Notes: generated from the sequence alone by a model not told the origin. DNA of 64,000 nt from Rubinisphaera italica (GCF_007859715.1 NZ_SJPG01000001.1:620001-684000); one strand, 5' to 3'. Shown: positions 1 to 10,200, counted from the stretch's first letter. Translations and numbers: made by a program.

Positions 1-32
1 CGGTCGAACTTTTAGTTCGCAAAGCATACTGC

Positions 33-872
33 CACATCGACCCACCCGAGTTGTTTCACTTCGGCAGAGGCAGGAAAGACGGTATCGCGTCGGTATTCGT
101 CCCGCCCTCCGTTTGATTCCCGTGTCGTATGACGCCGAACCTTGGGATGCTGAAAGTCGTTCTCAGAAAGCTCCTTAAAGTTCTGATTGATGATCTCATA
201 CAACTTCAGTTGGTCTTGTCGTACCTCAGGTATGCAAAGAAAACCGGACGGTCATCACGTAGTCCGTGTTCTTGCCACGCAACTGTCGGGCAATCGACTT
301 GTTTGTATGAGCCGCATCGACAGTCACAACGGCTCCCGAGAGTTCCAGCAGTTCAATCAATTTCGGCATCACTGTCTTCTCGTTAGTGCCTTCCTCGACC
401 AGTAACTGTCCTAGGTACAAATGAAGATCACCTTGCAGGGAATCCACCCACTTGATCAAGCATTCCGAGAATGCGACCGGATCGAGTCGTGAGAAGACTC
501 GACTGAACGTATCGTGCGAGGGAATTCCATCTGGCAACAGCACAGGCAGAGAATACCGCTGAGCGAAACAAATTTCTTGAGGAACTTGAGATGATTGCGA
601 GCATAAATTTCGATTTCAGTCCAGTGATCGCAATTAGCAACCGCTCCGCACAGAGCCAGGAAAATCATATCGCTGAGCGAATGGGTAACTTTGTAGTCCT
701 CTCGTGGATCAGACAGGTCTTCAAAGAAAAGTCAAAACGACAGCGGATCGGAAAACATTGCAATACCTTGGTCGAAGTTGCAAAAGTCCCTGCACACAAC
801 GAGACCCTCGTGGCCTCAAACACCGAGACTGGTAAAATGCATTTCCAGTGCCATTCTCATGCGATTGCCCTG
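33..872 (-). mobile_element. Decayed ISAs1-family insertion sequence (transposase pseudogene)
   Basis: This is a dead copy of the same element that is intact at 2555-3818, lying in the opposite orientation. One terminal repeat survives at 855-872; the other end is lost, and homology stops near position 33. The reading frame is broken in several places. There is an extra segment of about 30 bases around 530-565, replaced sequence at about 204-225, and an in-frame loss of 105 bases at the junction near 428-432. That deletion removes 35 codons carrying the first catalytic Asp (LDGKVLRRSF in the intact copy). The remaining protein pieces (PSHDTFSRVFSRLDP, VTVDAAHTNKS, SENDFQHPKVRRHTTRES) are nearly identical to the intact transposase, so decay is recent or the copies share a recent ancestor. 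It cannot encode an active enzyme. Confidence 0.93.
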
Positions 873-1124
873 AGCAGGACTGCACGACCGACTTTGCCGT
901 GTGGGCTACCTGTATTATTATCAACCGAGGCTAACCGCTACAGCCATTGGATACTGCGTGAATAATACGGAATAATGCTATCCAGACTTGTTACGTAATA
1001 TGAATACGCAGTTCAATAAACTTAGCACGCGAACGATGTAGCATCTTGTGCTTTCAGCACCCAGCCGACAAAGTCGGCCGGGCCACCCTGCGGGGCTGCC
1101 CGCTGACCTACTCAAAATTGAACT

Positions 1125-1655
1125 TTACTTCACAGATATCGAATCGGAAGATTTCAGGAGTTGGTTGGCGTACTCCCTCATTCGTGAATTCATGGATTCG
1201 ACCAGCATGCCGTCGAAATTGCCAATCGCGTCTCCGGGCTTTTTGAAAGGTAAACCGCTGTTATATGACGAACGGATCCATTCGAGTGAGCTTCGGACTT
1301 CGGGCAGTTCCATATGCTCTCGGATAAAGTCGTGAGTCACAACACGTAGCGGGTATTCAATGGGGTGACACATGACATCCGCATAGCAGGCAATTTCAAG
1401 AAGTCTGATCGTGCTTTGTCCATCCAGCATTGTCGTAGAGTTGCTTTGGATCCATTCGCCACGCCATTGCTCAAGATCCCCTGTATATTTGGATGCCAGT
1501 TCATCCAGTATTTCCACCGGAGCATCTGTCAGGACTTGATAGGAAACTGCAGTCGTGGGGATGGCTGTATTCGGTGCATCAGTCCTCGCCGGTTTAGCCT
1601 GACTAAAACAGCCTGCAGCTACGAGGATAGCCGAAAGTGGGAGAAGTGATTTCAT
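1125..1655 (-). CDS. Putative lipoprotein of unknown function
   Basis: The 176-residue product starts with a short basic n-region and a hydrophobic stretch ending in a lipobox-like VAAGC, so a lipid-anchored envelope protein is likely, with Cys16 as the modified residue. The rest is soluble and mostly helical in appearance, with no repeat or motif I recognise. It lies between the two ISAs1 copies and on the same strand as the small protein at 1881-2165, separated by about 225 bases containing short hairpins. Base use resembles the core genome more than the AT-rich DNA to its right. Function unknown; the lipoprotein call rests only on the N-terminus. Confidence 0.7.
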   Translation of the reverse strand: MKSLLPLSAILVAAGCFSQAKPARTDAPNTAIPTTAVSYQVLTDAPVEILDELASKYTGDLEQWRGEWIQSNSTTMLDGQSTIRLLEIACYADVMCHPIEYPLRVVTHDFIREHMELPEVRSSLEWIRSSYNSGLPFKKPGDAIGNFDGMLVESMNSRMREYANQLLKSSDSISVK

Positions 1656-1880
1656 GAAGAATTTCTTCTTTGGGCGACAGGAAAATTATCGGTCTGAAAA
1701 GACAATATCCACAGGGCAGTTTACATGCAGACTTCTTACCACTGCACCATCAGGATGAAACATTCTGATTAACAGGATTTTTGGTTAAATCTCAGAATAA
1801 CTCAATGACTGCTGACCTTTTGTGACTTCGTCACCCCGGTAGCTGCTTTGCATCAACCGGGCTACCCGCTGCTCCCGACG

Positions 1881-2165
1881 TCACTCAGAATTTTCCATTA
1901 GTTCTTCAAGCTCATCAAGTGCTCTTCTTACGATTACTATAGAGCCTAGTTCCCTGACGAGAACTTGAACCTTCTTAATTACAGAGATAGGAAGGTCATC
2001 AACAGGCATATTAAGTCGCATTTTACGCTTTTCATTGCTGACTTGTTGTGGAGTTACTTCTATGCCTTTATTTCTAACCTTGTCTATTATTTGTTTTGAA
2101 GATTGATCGATTCCTTCATCCTCCAATATTTTACGAATTTCCGCAGCCTTATTGAATGTATTCAT
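1881..2165 (-). CDS. Small putative DNA-binding protein (planctomycete wHTH-like type)
   Basis: The 94-residue protein has an N-terminal segment of the form KAAEIRKILEDEG ... IIDKVRNKGIEVTPQQVSNEK. This matches a pattern common in small planctomycete proteins, in which two helices and a VxPxxVSN turn look like a winged-helix DNA-binding unit. The C-terminal half (about residues 52-94) is helical and acidic at its end. It is AT-rich relative to the core genes and diverges from the disrupted DUF4357 gene across an AT-rich gap (2166-2469), which probably holds both promoters. It may be a regulator of the accessory segment; that is inference from position. The DNA-binding call is from pattern memory only. 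Confidence 0.65.
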   Translation of the reverse strand: MNTFNKAAEIRKILEDEGIDQSSKQIIDKVRNKGIEVTPQQVSNEKRKMRLNMPVDDLPISVIKKVQVLVRELGSIVIVRRALDELEELMENSE

Positions 2166-2412
2166 AAGTACACTTATAATGAGTTCTGATTACGGTATTA
2201 CACTTTGTAGATTATTGCTACATTTATATTACACTATCGGGTGGTTTCCGATTGTGCAATCAAAAGTTGGGAAAAATATTATAGCGCCATGAATACACAG
2301 TTATTCCTCATTAATAGTAAACATATGTAAACTGACGATTTCCAATGTAATCCGATGTAAATACATTTTACTTATTGAGTATGTGTATTGTTTAGTGTAT
2401 TTTTAGTGTAAC

Positions 2413-2441
2413 AAAGTTGAGGCTGTTGGGGCCTCGACTTT
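2413..2441 (+). terminator. Hairpin resembling a terminator or leader structure upstream of the DUF4357 gene
   Basis: An 11-base stem (AAAGTTGAGGC with GCCTCGACTTT, one G-T pair) closes a 7-base loop and is followed by TTTC. It sits about 30 bases before the ATG at 2470, in an AT-rich stretch. It may end a short upstream transcript, act in the leader of the gene, or be the tail of an unrecognised small RNA. Confidence 0.45.
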
Positions 2442-2554
2442 CATTCAGTCTTTACCCTAGGAGTTAAGCATGCACCCAAAATTCCCATTCCCATCGATTA
2501 GTTGCTTCGATAGTAAGAAACGGCACTACGGTGAAATCATTTCAGCTGGGGATC

Positions 2555-3818
2555 CAGGGCAATCGCATGAGAATGGCACTGGAAATGCATCTTACCAGTT
2601 TCAGTGTTTGAGGCCACGAGGGTCTCGTTATGCGCAGGGACTTTTGCAACTTCGACCGAGGTATTTGCAATGTTTTCCAATCCGTTGTCATTTTTACTTT
2701 TCTTTGAAGACCTGGCTGATCCACGAGAGGACTACAAAGTTACCCATTCGCTCAGCGATATGATTTTCCTGGCTCTCTGCGGGGCGGTTGCCAATTGCGA
2801 TCATTGGACGGAGATTGAAATCTATGCACGCAATCATCTCAAATTCCTCAAGAAATATGTTTCGCTCAAAAACGGAGTTCCCTCACATGATACGTTCAGT
2901 CGAGTCTTTTCACGACTCGATCCGGTCGCATTCTCGGAATGCTTGATCAAGTGGGTGGATTCCCTGCAAAGTGATCTCGCCAGCCAGGGCGTGCATCTGG
3001 ATGGTAAAGTTCTCAGGCGGAGTTTCGACAAAGCTGCTGGCAAGGGAGCTTTAAATGTTGTGACGGCCTGGGCGGGTGATTTGCATTTGTGCCTGGGACA
3101 GTTACCGGTCGAGGAAGGCACGAACGAGAAGACTGCGATGCCGAAGTTGATTGAACTACTGGAGCTATCGGGAGCCGTTGTGACTGTCGATGCGGCTCAT
3201 ACAAACAAGTCGGTAGCCCGGCAGTTGCGTGGCAAAAACGCGGACTACGTGATGACCGTCAAGGGGAATCAACCGAAGTTGTATGAGATCATCAATCAGA
3301 AGTTTGAGGAGCTTTCTGAGAACGACTTTCAGCATCCCAAAGTTCGGCGTCATACGACACGGGAATCAAACGGAGGTCGGGACGAATATCGACGCTATAC
3401 TGTCTTTCCTGCCCCTGCCGAAGTGAAACAACTCGGGTGGGTCGATGTGAAATCAATTGGGATGGTGTACCGCGAACGAACGGTCAACGGGAAGACGTCG
3501 CAGGAGTTGATCTACTTCATCTCCAGCCTGCCGCCCAAAGTGCGAACCCTGGCTAAGCACGTTCGGGACCACTGGAAGATTGAGAACCAGATGCATTGGT
3601 CATTGGACGTCACTTTTGCAGAAGATACAAGCCGAATCCGTAAAGGCGAGGGTGCTGCGAACGCAGCGATCTTCCGCCGATTAGCACTGACAATTTTGAA
3701 GAGATACACCGACGAAAAAATGAGCATCCGCTCGAAACGACTCACCGCGAGCTGGAATTCAGAGAATTTATTGCGATATTTAACAGGAAATCAGGCATAA
3801 TCTCATGCGATTGCCCTG
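2555..3818 (+). mobile_element. Intact ISAs1-family insertion sequence with 10-bp target duplication
   Basis: The 1264-base element is bounded by inverted repeats CAGGGCAATCGCATGAGA (left end from 2555; right end complementary at 3801-3818). It is flanked by perfect direct repeats GCTGGGGATC at 2545-2554 and 3819-3828, the footprint of one transposition event. It contains a single full-length transposase. Both ends, the target duplication and the open frame are intact, so the element is probably still mobile or inserted recently. A decayed inverted copy lies at 33-872. Confidence 0.97.
2670..3800 (+). CDS. ISAs1-family DDE transposase
   Basis: A 376-residue enzyme when read from the ATG at 2670; a GTG at 2604 would add 22 residues of non-family sequence. 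The N-terminus has the ISAs1-associated domain (FFEDLADPREDYKVTHSLSDM, then CDHWTEIEIYARNH). The DDE nuclease core follows: LDGKVLRRSFD (first Asp), VVTVDAAHTNKSVA (second Asp), the ADYVMTVKGNQP segment, and the C-terminal NQMHWSLDVTFAEDTSRIRKG block with the region expected to hold the last acidic residue. The stop codon lies directly before the right inverted repeat. It catalyses cut and rejoining of its own element. No frameshift or internal stop is present. Confidence 0.95.
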   Translation: MFSNPLSFLLFFEDLADPREDYKVTHSLSDMIFLALCGAVANCDHWTEIEIYARNHLKFLKKYVSLKNGVPSHDTFSRVFSRLDPVAFSECLIKWVDSLQSDLASQGVHLDGKVLRRSFDKAAGKGALNVVTAWAGDLHLCLGQLPVEEGTNEKTAMPKLIELLELSGAVVTVDAAHTNKSVARQLRGKNADYVMTVKGNQPKLYEIINQKFEELSENDFQHPKVRRHTTRESNGGRDEYRRYTVFPAPAEVKQLGWVDVKSIGMVYRERTVNGKTSQELIYFISSLPPKVRTLAKHVRDHWKIENQMHWSLDVTFAEDTSRIRKGEGAANAAIFRRLALTILKRYTDEKMSIRSKRLTASWNSENLLRYLTGNQA

Positions 3819-4299
3819 GCTGGGGATCATGGTAATATTTTAGAGAAGCTAGAAAAGGTTGGTCATCAATCTCTATTTAAAAAATTAAGATCAGTAGCAA
3901 GATTTGATATAAATGGAATGCCTAAAGAAGTGATAATCAAGCATGAAATGTTCGAAGAACTCAAACAAATATTTGAACTGCGACATTACCACATAGATTG
4001 TAAGGGAAAGGAAGCATCTGCTTGGGGAATATTTGAAAGAGGTAAAGTAGTGGTATTGCCAGGTGCTGTTTTTTCTCGTTACGTCGCACCAAGCATCCGA
4101 GGTTTCGTTGAAAAAGAAAGAGAGAGACTTTTAGATTGGAAAATTGCAAAAATCTGTGATTTGACTGGTAAAATTGTGACTATCCGGAAGTATATGAGTA
4201 GTCGTTCTTCTGCGTCGAAAGTTATATCAGGATACTCAGAGAGAGGTGAACTTTGGAAATACACCTCTCTCTAATTCAAATTATTATATTTGCCGCAAA

Positions 4300-5595
4300 T
4301 CATCGCACTGGCGGCACTTCTCCACCCAATCGCAATGGCACAGTGATTTCCTGACCCTCTCTCAGAATCGTCAATGTTACCGTATCACCTGGGTTGCGGG
4401 ATTCGATGTTGCCGAGGAAGTCGTCGACGGTGGCGACTTTTTCGTTGTCGACTTTGATAATTGTGTCGGCTGCGGTACGGTCGATGCGTTCGACGACGAA
4501 GGGGCCGCGGCGTTCGCGTTTTGTTTGGGGACCGCGGATGCCGGCCAGTTCAGCCGGGCCGCCGGGGATCAGTTTGGCAACGAGCAATCCTTCTTCCGTT
4601 TCATACACACGGGAGATGCCGATTTCCGGACGGATGACGTGGCCGTGGCGGATCAGTTGGGGAATGACCCGTTTGGCGAGATTGACAGGAATTGCAAAAC
4701 CGACGCCGGAGCTTTGGCCGGTCTTGGAATAAATCGCGGTGTTGATGCCGATCATGCGGCCGTGGGAGTCGAGCAGAGGTCCACCCGAGTTGCCCGGATT
4801 GACGGCTGCATCAATTTGAATGATCGACTTGATGGTGCGGTCCCCATTAATTTTCAGCGAGCGATTGAGCGAGGAAATGATGCCGGTTGTGAGTGTGCGT
4901 TCGAGGCCGAAGGGATTGCCGATGGCGTAGACGTTCATACCGACTTTCAGTTTCGAGGAATTGCCCATCCGCACGGGATTCAGTTCTTCGGGCGGAGCTT
5001 CAATGCGGATCACTGCGAGATCGTTGACGGGATCGGAACCGACGTAAGTGGCATCATACGATTCGCCATTGAATAATGTGACAGCCACTTCGCGGACATC
5101 TTCAATGACATGGAAGTTGGTGAGGATGTGTCCCGATTTGTCGATGACCATGCCGGAGCCGGTCCCTTCTTCGGGCACGGCTTGCAGAAAAAAGTTATCG
5201 GTTCGTAGGGTGCGGGTCGTGATGTTGACGACGCTGCGATTGGTGTCCTCATAAACGCGAACACTGACCTGCTCTTCGACGGTTAATTCTTCGGTATCGT
5301 CCCATTCATCGTGCAGAGTGAATGTATTTTGAGGAAGTGGCTGATTAGGATTTGGATTCGTCCACTGAAACGGTTGTGGTTTTCCCGGTGCAGGAGCCGG
5401 AGCTTTAGCTGGTGGTGGCGTTTCTTTGGAGCCATCTTTTTTGGGCGGGAAGATGGGAACGAGCGGAAAGCCGGGGCCGCGTGGCGGTGAGGCCTGCTGG
5501 GCAACGAGTGTCGTCGGTTCGCTGATGCGGACAACCGTTCCCGCGACAATGCCTCCGACAATGGCTGAGACTAAACAGGCACCCAAAACTCTCAT
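4300..5595 (-). CDS. HtrA/DegP-like trypsin-fold serine protease with PDZ domain
   Basis: An envelope quality-control protease. From the ATG at 5595 it is 431 residues. That start is preferred because GGGAGAG lies just upstream, and because the longer frame from 5694 would be translated from a palindromic repeat. An N-terminal hydrophobic segment (VLGACLVSAIVGGIVAGTVV) anchors or exports it, followed by a Pro-rich linker to about residue 90. The catalytic triad is visible: His162 in LTNFHVIED, Asp192 in VNDLAVIRI, Ser270 in NPGNSGGPL. A single PDZ domain follows, from about residue 325 to the end. DegP-type proteins usually carry two PDZ domains, so this resembles the DegS/HhoB-like one-PDZ form. 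It diverges from the MoxR gene at 5952. Confidence 0.93.
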   Translation of the reverse strand: MRVLGACLVSAIVGGIVAGTVVRISEPTTLVAQQASPPRGPGFPLVPIFPPKKDGSKETPPPAKAPAPAPGKPQPFQWTNPNPNQPLPQNTFTLHDEWDDTEELTVEEQVSVRVYEDTNRSVVNITTRTLRTDNFFLQAVPEEGTGSGMVIDKSGHILTNFHVIEDVREVAVTLFNGESYDATYVGSDPVNDLAVIRIEAPPEELNPVRMGNSSKLKVGMNVYAIGNPFGLERTLTTGIISSLNRSLKINGDRTIKSIIQIDAAVNPGNSGGPLLDSHGRMIGINTAIYSKTGQSSGVGFAIPVNLAKRVIPQLIRHGHVIRPEIGISRVYETEEGLLVAKLIPGGPAELAGIRGPQTKRERRGPFVVERIDRTAADTIIKVDNEKVATVDDFLGNIESRNPGDTVTLTILREGQEITVPLRLGGEVPPVR

Positions 5596-5645
5596 GGCTC
5601 TCCCTTTCCAATATTTCACAGACGGGATGGTCTGTGCTCCCACTT

Positions 5646-5718
5646 TACAAGCACGAAGCGCAAGCGAGTGTGTCAATTCACCTGGATCAAACACACTCGC
5701 TTGCGCTTCGTGCTTGTA
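5646..5718. repeat. Family-1 palindromic repeat (perfect 28-bp arms)
   Basis: The arm running 5646-5673 (starting TACAAGCACGAAGCGCAAGC) is perfectly complementary to 5691-5718, with a 17-base spacer. Related full or half copies occur at 49816-49892, 43789-43817 and 58091-58118. It lies upstream of the protease start. It looks like a REP/MITE-type element that can form a strong hairpin in either strand. Confidence 0.92.
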
Positions 5719-5951
5719 TTTCTTGAATTGACAACAAAATTGTAGGCAGAGTCTGGTTTTGAGTGGAGCCCAATTTCTGAGTTCTCTCTATGTGGAAGCA
5801 ATCTCTCCCCGAGATTCTCTCTCTTGAGGCTGATTCTCGGGGGTGAAATGACTACACTGTTTGAAATGATTCAGTCGATTTTGTCAGGCAAAGCCTGACC
5901 TGCACAGTATCCGTACATATATAGTATCCAGACCTAACTTCTTGAGAGATC

Positions 5952-6965
5952 ATGGCCGAAAAACGAGACTTCGACGACTTTCTGGAAAAGTTTCACAAAC
6001 ATCGTCAATTGATGATGGAGGAACTTCATAAGGTGATCATCGGGCAGGACGATGTGATCGAGCAGATCATGGCTGCTATTTTTACAGGCGGACATTGCCT
6101 GCTGGTTGGGGTGCCGGGGCTGGCGAAAACGCTGGTCGTCAGTACGATCGCCAAGATTCTGGATGTCGAATTCAAACGCGTGCAGTTCACGCCAGATTTG
6201 ATGCCATCAGATATTACAGGCACAAATGTTCTGGAGGAGTCGGAAGCGGGGCGTCGTGAGTTTCGCTTTGTGCAGGGACCAGTTTTCACGAATATTCTGC
6301 TGGCAGATGAAATCAACCGAACACCGCCGAAAACTCAGGCGGCTTTGCTGCAGGCGATGCAGGAACATGAAGTGACAAACGGGCAGATGACTTATGACCT
6401 GCCTGATCCCTTTTTCGTGATTGCGACACAAAACCCGATTGAGCAGGAAGGTACTTATCCGCTGCCGGAAGCGCAGCTGGACCGGTTTATGTTCAATGTG
6501 AAGGTCGATTACCCGTCTCAGGATGAAGAAGAGCGGATTCTGGAAGCGACAACTGGTGGCGAACGGGCGGAAGTTCGCAAGATTTTGTCTGCCAAGTCGA
6601 TTTTGTATCTTCAGAAGCAGATCAATGCGATTGAGGCTAGTCCACTGATGATCAGTTATGTGACACGCATCGTACGTGCGACGCGGCCCGGGGATGGTTC
6701 AGCCCCTGCATTTGTGAAAGATCTGATTGACTGGGGAGCCGGGCCACGTGCGGGGCAGTATTTGATTATGGGAGCCAAGGCAATGGCGGCGATGGATGGT
6801 CGACCAGCCATCAGCCCGGCTGATATTCGCAAAGTTGCTATTCCTGTACTGCGACATCGAATCTCAGCGAATTTCCAGGCGCAGGCCGAGGGGTATTCGA
6901 CGGATGACCTTGTGACTCGACTGGTGAAGGAAATTCCCGAGCCGAATGTGCCAAAATACGAGTAA
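5952..6965 (+). CDS. MoxR-family AAA+ ATPase
   Basis: A 337-residue ATPase of the MoxR subgroup, chaperone-like enzymes that help mature or activate partner complexes, often with VWA-domain proteins. Walker A is GVPGLAKT at residues 53-60; Walker B is ILLADEIN at about 115-122. The ATQNPIEQEGTYPLPEAQ sensor region and the C-terminal lid (PADIRKVAIPVLRHRI) are typical, and length is normal. The usual partners (DUF58 and VWA genes) are not next to it here: downstream, after 328 bases, lies a Ser/Thr kinase on the same strand, and upstream a divergent HtrA-like protease. Its client therefore cannot be inferred from context. Confidence 0.95.
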   Translation: MAEKRDFDDFLEKFHKHRQLMMEELHKVIIGQDDVIEQIMAAIFTGGHCLLVGVPGLAKTLVVSTIAKILDVEFKRVQFTPDLMPSDITGTNVLEESEAGRREFRFVQGPVFTNILLADEINRTPPKTQAALLQAMQEHEVTNGQMTYDLPDPFFVIATQNPIEQEGTYPLPEAQLDRFMFNVKVDYPSQDEEERILEATTGGERAEVRKILSAKSILYLQKQINAIEASPLMISYVTRIVRATRPGDGSAPAFVKDLIDWGAGPRAGQYLIMGAKAMAAMDGRPAISPADIRKVAIPVLRHRISANFQAQAEGYSTDDLVTRLVKEIPEPNVPKYE

Positions 6966-7293
6966 CTGACAATCTGGGGGCTTCGCTGCGCTTCGAACTC
7001 AGTCACACCTACTCAGTGCCTGGATGGGATAACCACGCCCATCACTTCGTTCTGGGAGGTGCCACCAAAAGTCCTCTTTTACGAATAATCGTTAGAGTTG
7101 TTACGGTTGCCCTGTCTGAAGTGTTCCCGGGGTTCATGGGAATCTCACTGGAAATCTGATTGCATATTTGTGGGAAAAATGTCACCATGTCTTAGCATTT
7201 CCACTGTGAATGATCGGCGGATATCGTTTGCGACATCGGTTCGTAACGTCGATTGATTAATTGAATACTTCTCACCGGGCTGATGGATTTCCC
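6966..7293. other. Noncoding gap between moxR-like gene and kinase
   Basis: No plausible gene is seen on either strand. The DNA presumably holds the end of the MoxR transcript and the kinase promoter. I see no clear terminator, riboswitch or repeat family member here. Confidence 0.5.
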
Positions 7294-10200
7294 ATGGCGA
7301 CGAAAAAGAAGCGCGATTCTGCATCTGCTCAAACTACTCAACGAGGTAGTGGTGACGATGTGATTGCGCTAAAAACTCTCGGTCGCTACGAAATTCAGAA
7401 GAAGCTCGGCTCGGGTGGAATGGGAGCGGTTTATCTGGCGTTGGATACGAACTTGAAGCGAATGGTAGCCGTCAAAGTTCTTCCGCTGGAAAAAGCCGAA
7501 AATCCGACACTTGTGAAACGTTTCAAAGCTGAGGCCCAGGCAGCGGCACAACTGACCCATGATAATATTGTGCGAGTTTTTGAATCGGGTGAAGCCGATG
7601 GTCTCCACTATATTGCGATGGAATACGTTGAAGGAACTGATGTTCAACGTCTGATCAAAAAACGAACTCGGCTTCCCGTTCGTCGAGCGACCGAAATTAT
7701 CAAACAGGTCGCACTGGCCTTGGAACATGCCTCTGAAGCCTCGATTGTTCATCGCGACATCAAGCCTTCCAACTTGCTGATTACGCAGACCGGACTTGTC
7801 AAATTGACGGATCTCGGTTTAGCCCGGGTAATGGATGACACCGAAGAGACATCCATCACACGAGCAGGCACAACGGTTGGGACTGTCGACTATATGTCCC
7901 CCGAACAGGCTCGCAGCAGTAAAGCTGCTGACATCCGCAGCGACCTGTATTCGCTCGGCTGCACTTGGTATCACATGTTGACGGGCTCTCCTCCATTCCC
8001 GGAAGGGAGTGTCACCAATAAACTGCACGCCCATGCGACGGCTCCAATCCCTGATCCTCGCTCTCAAAACGAACTGGTGCCTGAGGCAATTGTGGGTGTG
8101 TTGCAGCGGTTAATGGCCAAGAAGCCAATCGACCGTTACCAGACTGTTGCCGAGTTGCTGGAAGATCTCGAAGCGGTGAAATCCTCGAAGCGGGAAGTTC
8201 GCTCGGAAGATTTGGCGGCTTTGGCTGGTGAAGAGGATGCTGCTGATGAAGAAAATGATGAGGACTCGACTGGAGCGTCTTCTGCTCCCTCGCGTCGAAG
8301 GACTTCGCGAGTCGCCCGGGAAATGGATGACGAAGAGGACGTGATTCCTGCTCGCACTGGCAAGTCCTCAAATGGGGCTGCACCGGCGCCGACAAATACA
8401 AAATCGCAAGGTTCCAGTGTGGATGCCCTTCCACCACGCGAGCGTCGCAAGCTGGAAGATGTTGAAGGGAAATCTCCATCTAATTTCAATCTCGATATTC
8501 TGAAGTATGCGATTCTGGCAATAGGCGTGATTGCTATCTTTGGACTTGTCGGATATGGAATTTCGCAGTTAGGCGGGGCTGTCGATACCGCATCCGAGGA
8601 GCAGGTCGATTTAGGAAAAGCCGCGCAGGAGTTGCAGGCAGAACGTCTGGCGGAAGCCGAGCGGAATGCAGCTAACCCGGAAAATCAACCAAATACTAAC
8701 GATCCGAATTCCAAGTCGCCTAAAACGAACGATCCTCCTCCAAAGCGTGGTGCGAAAGCTCAGCCAATCGTTGCGGATAAAGAACTGACCAAAGACGAAA
8801 TTGCACAGTTGCCTGTCGTGCGTATTGTCGATGCCTCCACTTCCGAGAACGCCAGTTCCGCACACAGTATTCAGGATGCACTCGGTAAAACAGACGAAAA
8901 AGATCTCGTCATTGAAATTGCTACGACGAATAGTTTTATTTGGGAACAACCGGCTTCCATCGAAAACCGGAATGTGATCTTACGAGCGGCTGAGAAGTCT
9001 CCCGGATTGATTATCGTGAATTCAGCTGGAGCAATGACGAACGGACTGCTGCAGGGGAGAAATGCTCAGGTCGTGATCGAGAATCTGCACTTTGGACTGC
9101 TTGGTTATGATTTGCCTGGGCAAACCGAACTGCAGTTGCTCAGTATGCTGGACACCGATTTGAGTGTGAGAAACTGTTCATTCACGATGGAAGAATCCCG
9201 CGCGAATTCTGTGCAGTTGTGCCAGTTTGCAGCCTCGGCCAGTCAACGTCATAAATTACAATGGAGAAATAATCTCGTTCGTGGAACCTCCTGGCAGCCG
9301 TTTCAGTGTGCAGCGAATCGGATTGAACTCCAAGTTGAAGACAGCCTGTTTTTGATTGGTGGCAATCCCCTCCTGAATTTGAACCTGTCTTTTGGTGGAT
9401 CGCGAAACGGAAATGTCAGTTCGGAGGACAAGGAGAAAACCGAACGGGAAGTTACATTGACCGATGTACTGGTCCTCTGTCATGGCACACCAATAAATAT
9501 GGCAAATTCTGGCGGTCGGGTCAGTGCTTCGCCGACTCAGTTTCGGATGAATCGTGCTCACTTTGTCGCGACTGCAAGTCATGGCGAGGCTCCCTTCCTG
9601 AATGTTGCTAACTGGCCCGAGAATGTTTTGTCGACAGGAAGCAGTGGCCAACTTTCTCATGTGAGTTGGATCAGTGAAAAGAGTACTTTCTCGGGCTGGA
9701 CGAAACGTCTCGTTGCCACGACGAATAAAACCCGTGCGGTTTTCAATGTTTCAACAGAAGAAGACTGGCAGAAATTCTGGGGCAATTCAGGCTTGTTTGG
9801 TGTATGGGATGAGAAATCGTTACCAGAGAATTCTACGGTCGATTTTCCGTTTCAGTCCGGTCGAGATCTACAGACAATCGGTGTGACGGCTGTCGTCAGA
9901 CCGAGTGAAGATACCCTGAAAGATCTGGCGAATATCCCTGCACCTGAACTTCCGAAGAAGTCCTGGCGTGCGGAGTTAGCCGCGTTGGAATCCACTCCGA
10001 CACCTGCAGCGGATCCGTTTAACGATTCTGTGAAACGCGTTAGCGTCAATTTGAACGATCCGAAAATTGACCTGGGTAAGTATCTGGCAACGACAAACCT
10101 GCCCAATCCGGTCATCATTGAAGCGAAAGGTTTTGGGATTCGGACATCCAGCCCGATCCAGCTTTTGAATCGAAAGATAAAAATTGAATTCCAATCCGAA

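Larger units (their letters stand above)
2470..4274 (+). pseudogene. DUF4357-like gene disrupted by an ISAs1-family insertion
   Basis: Removing the insertion sequence and one copy of the 10-base target duplication joins 2470-2554 to 3829-4274 in a single open frame of 176 residues, starting MHPKFPFPSISCFDSKK. The C-terminal half looks like DUF4357: a HIDCKGKEASAWGIF segment, then VVVLPGAVFSRYVAPS, then a final SSRSSASKVISGY...ELWKY block, which corresponds to the SpSaAA.v..G....G...W signature of that family. DUF4357 often accompanies GIY-YIG nucleases or restriction-type proteins, but no nuclease motif is visible here. The N-terminal 75 residues are unrecognised. The gene is AT-rich and probably acquired. 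The remaining 3' open frame from 3918 could still give a 118-residue C-terminal piece, though it has no obvious ribosome site. Confidence 0.85.

Noticed and set aside
5..18. CGAAC-TTTTA-GTTCG hairpin at the left edge
   Set aside because: Only a 5-base stem at the window boundary; not enough to call a terminator.
4246..5076. 276-codon plus-strand frame
   Set aside because: It lies entirely over the HtrA-like protease on the other strand, is rich in Asp/Gly/Ala/Val as expected of an antisense shadow, and matches no family.
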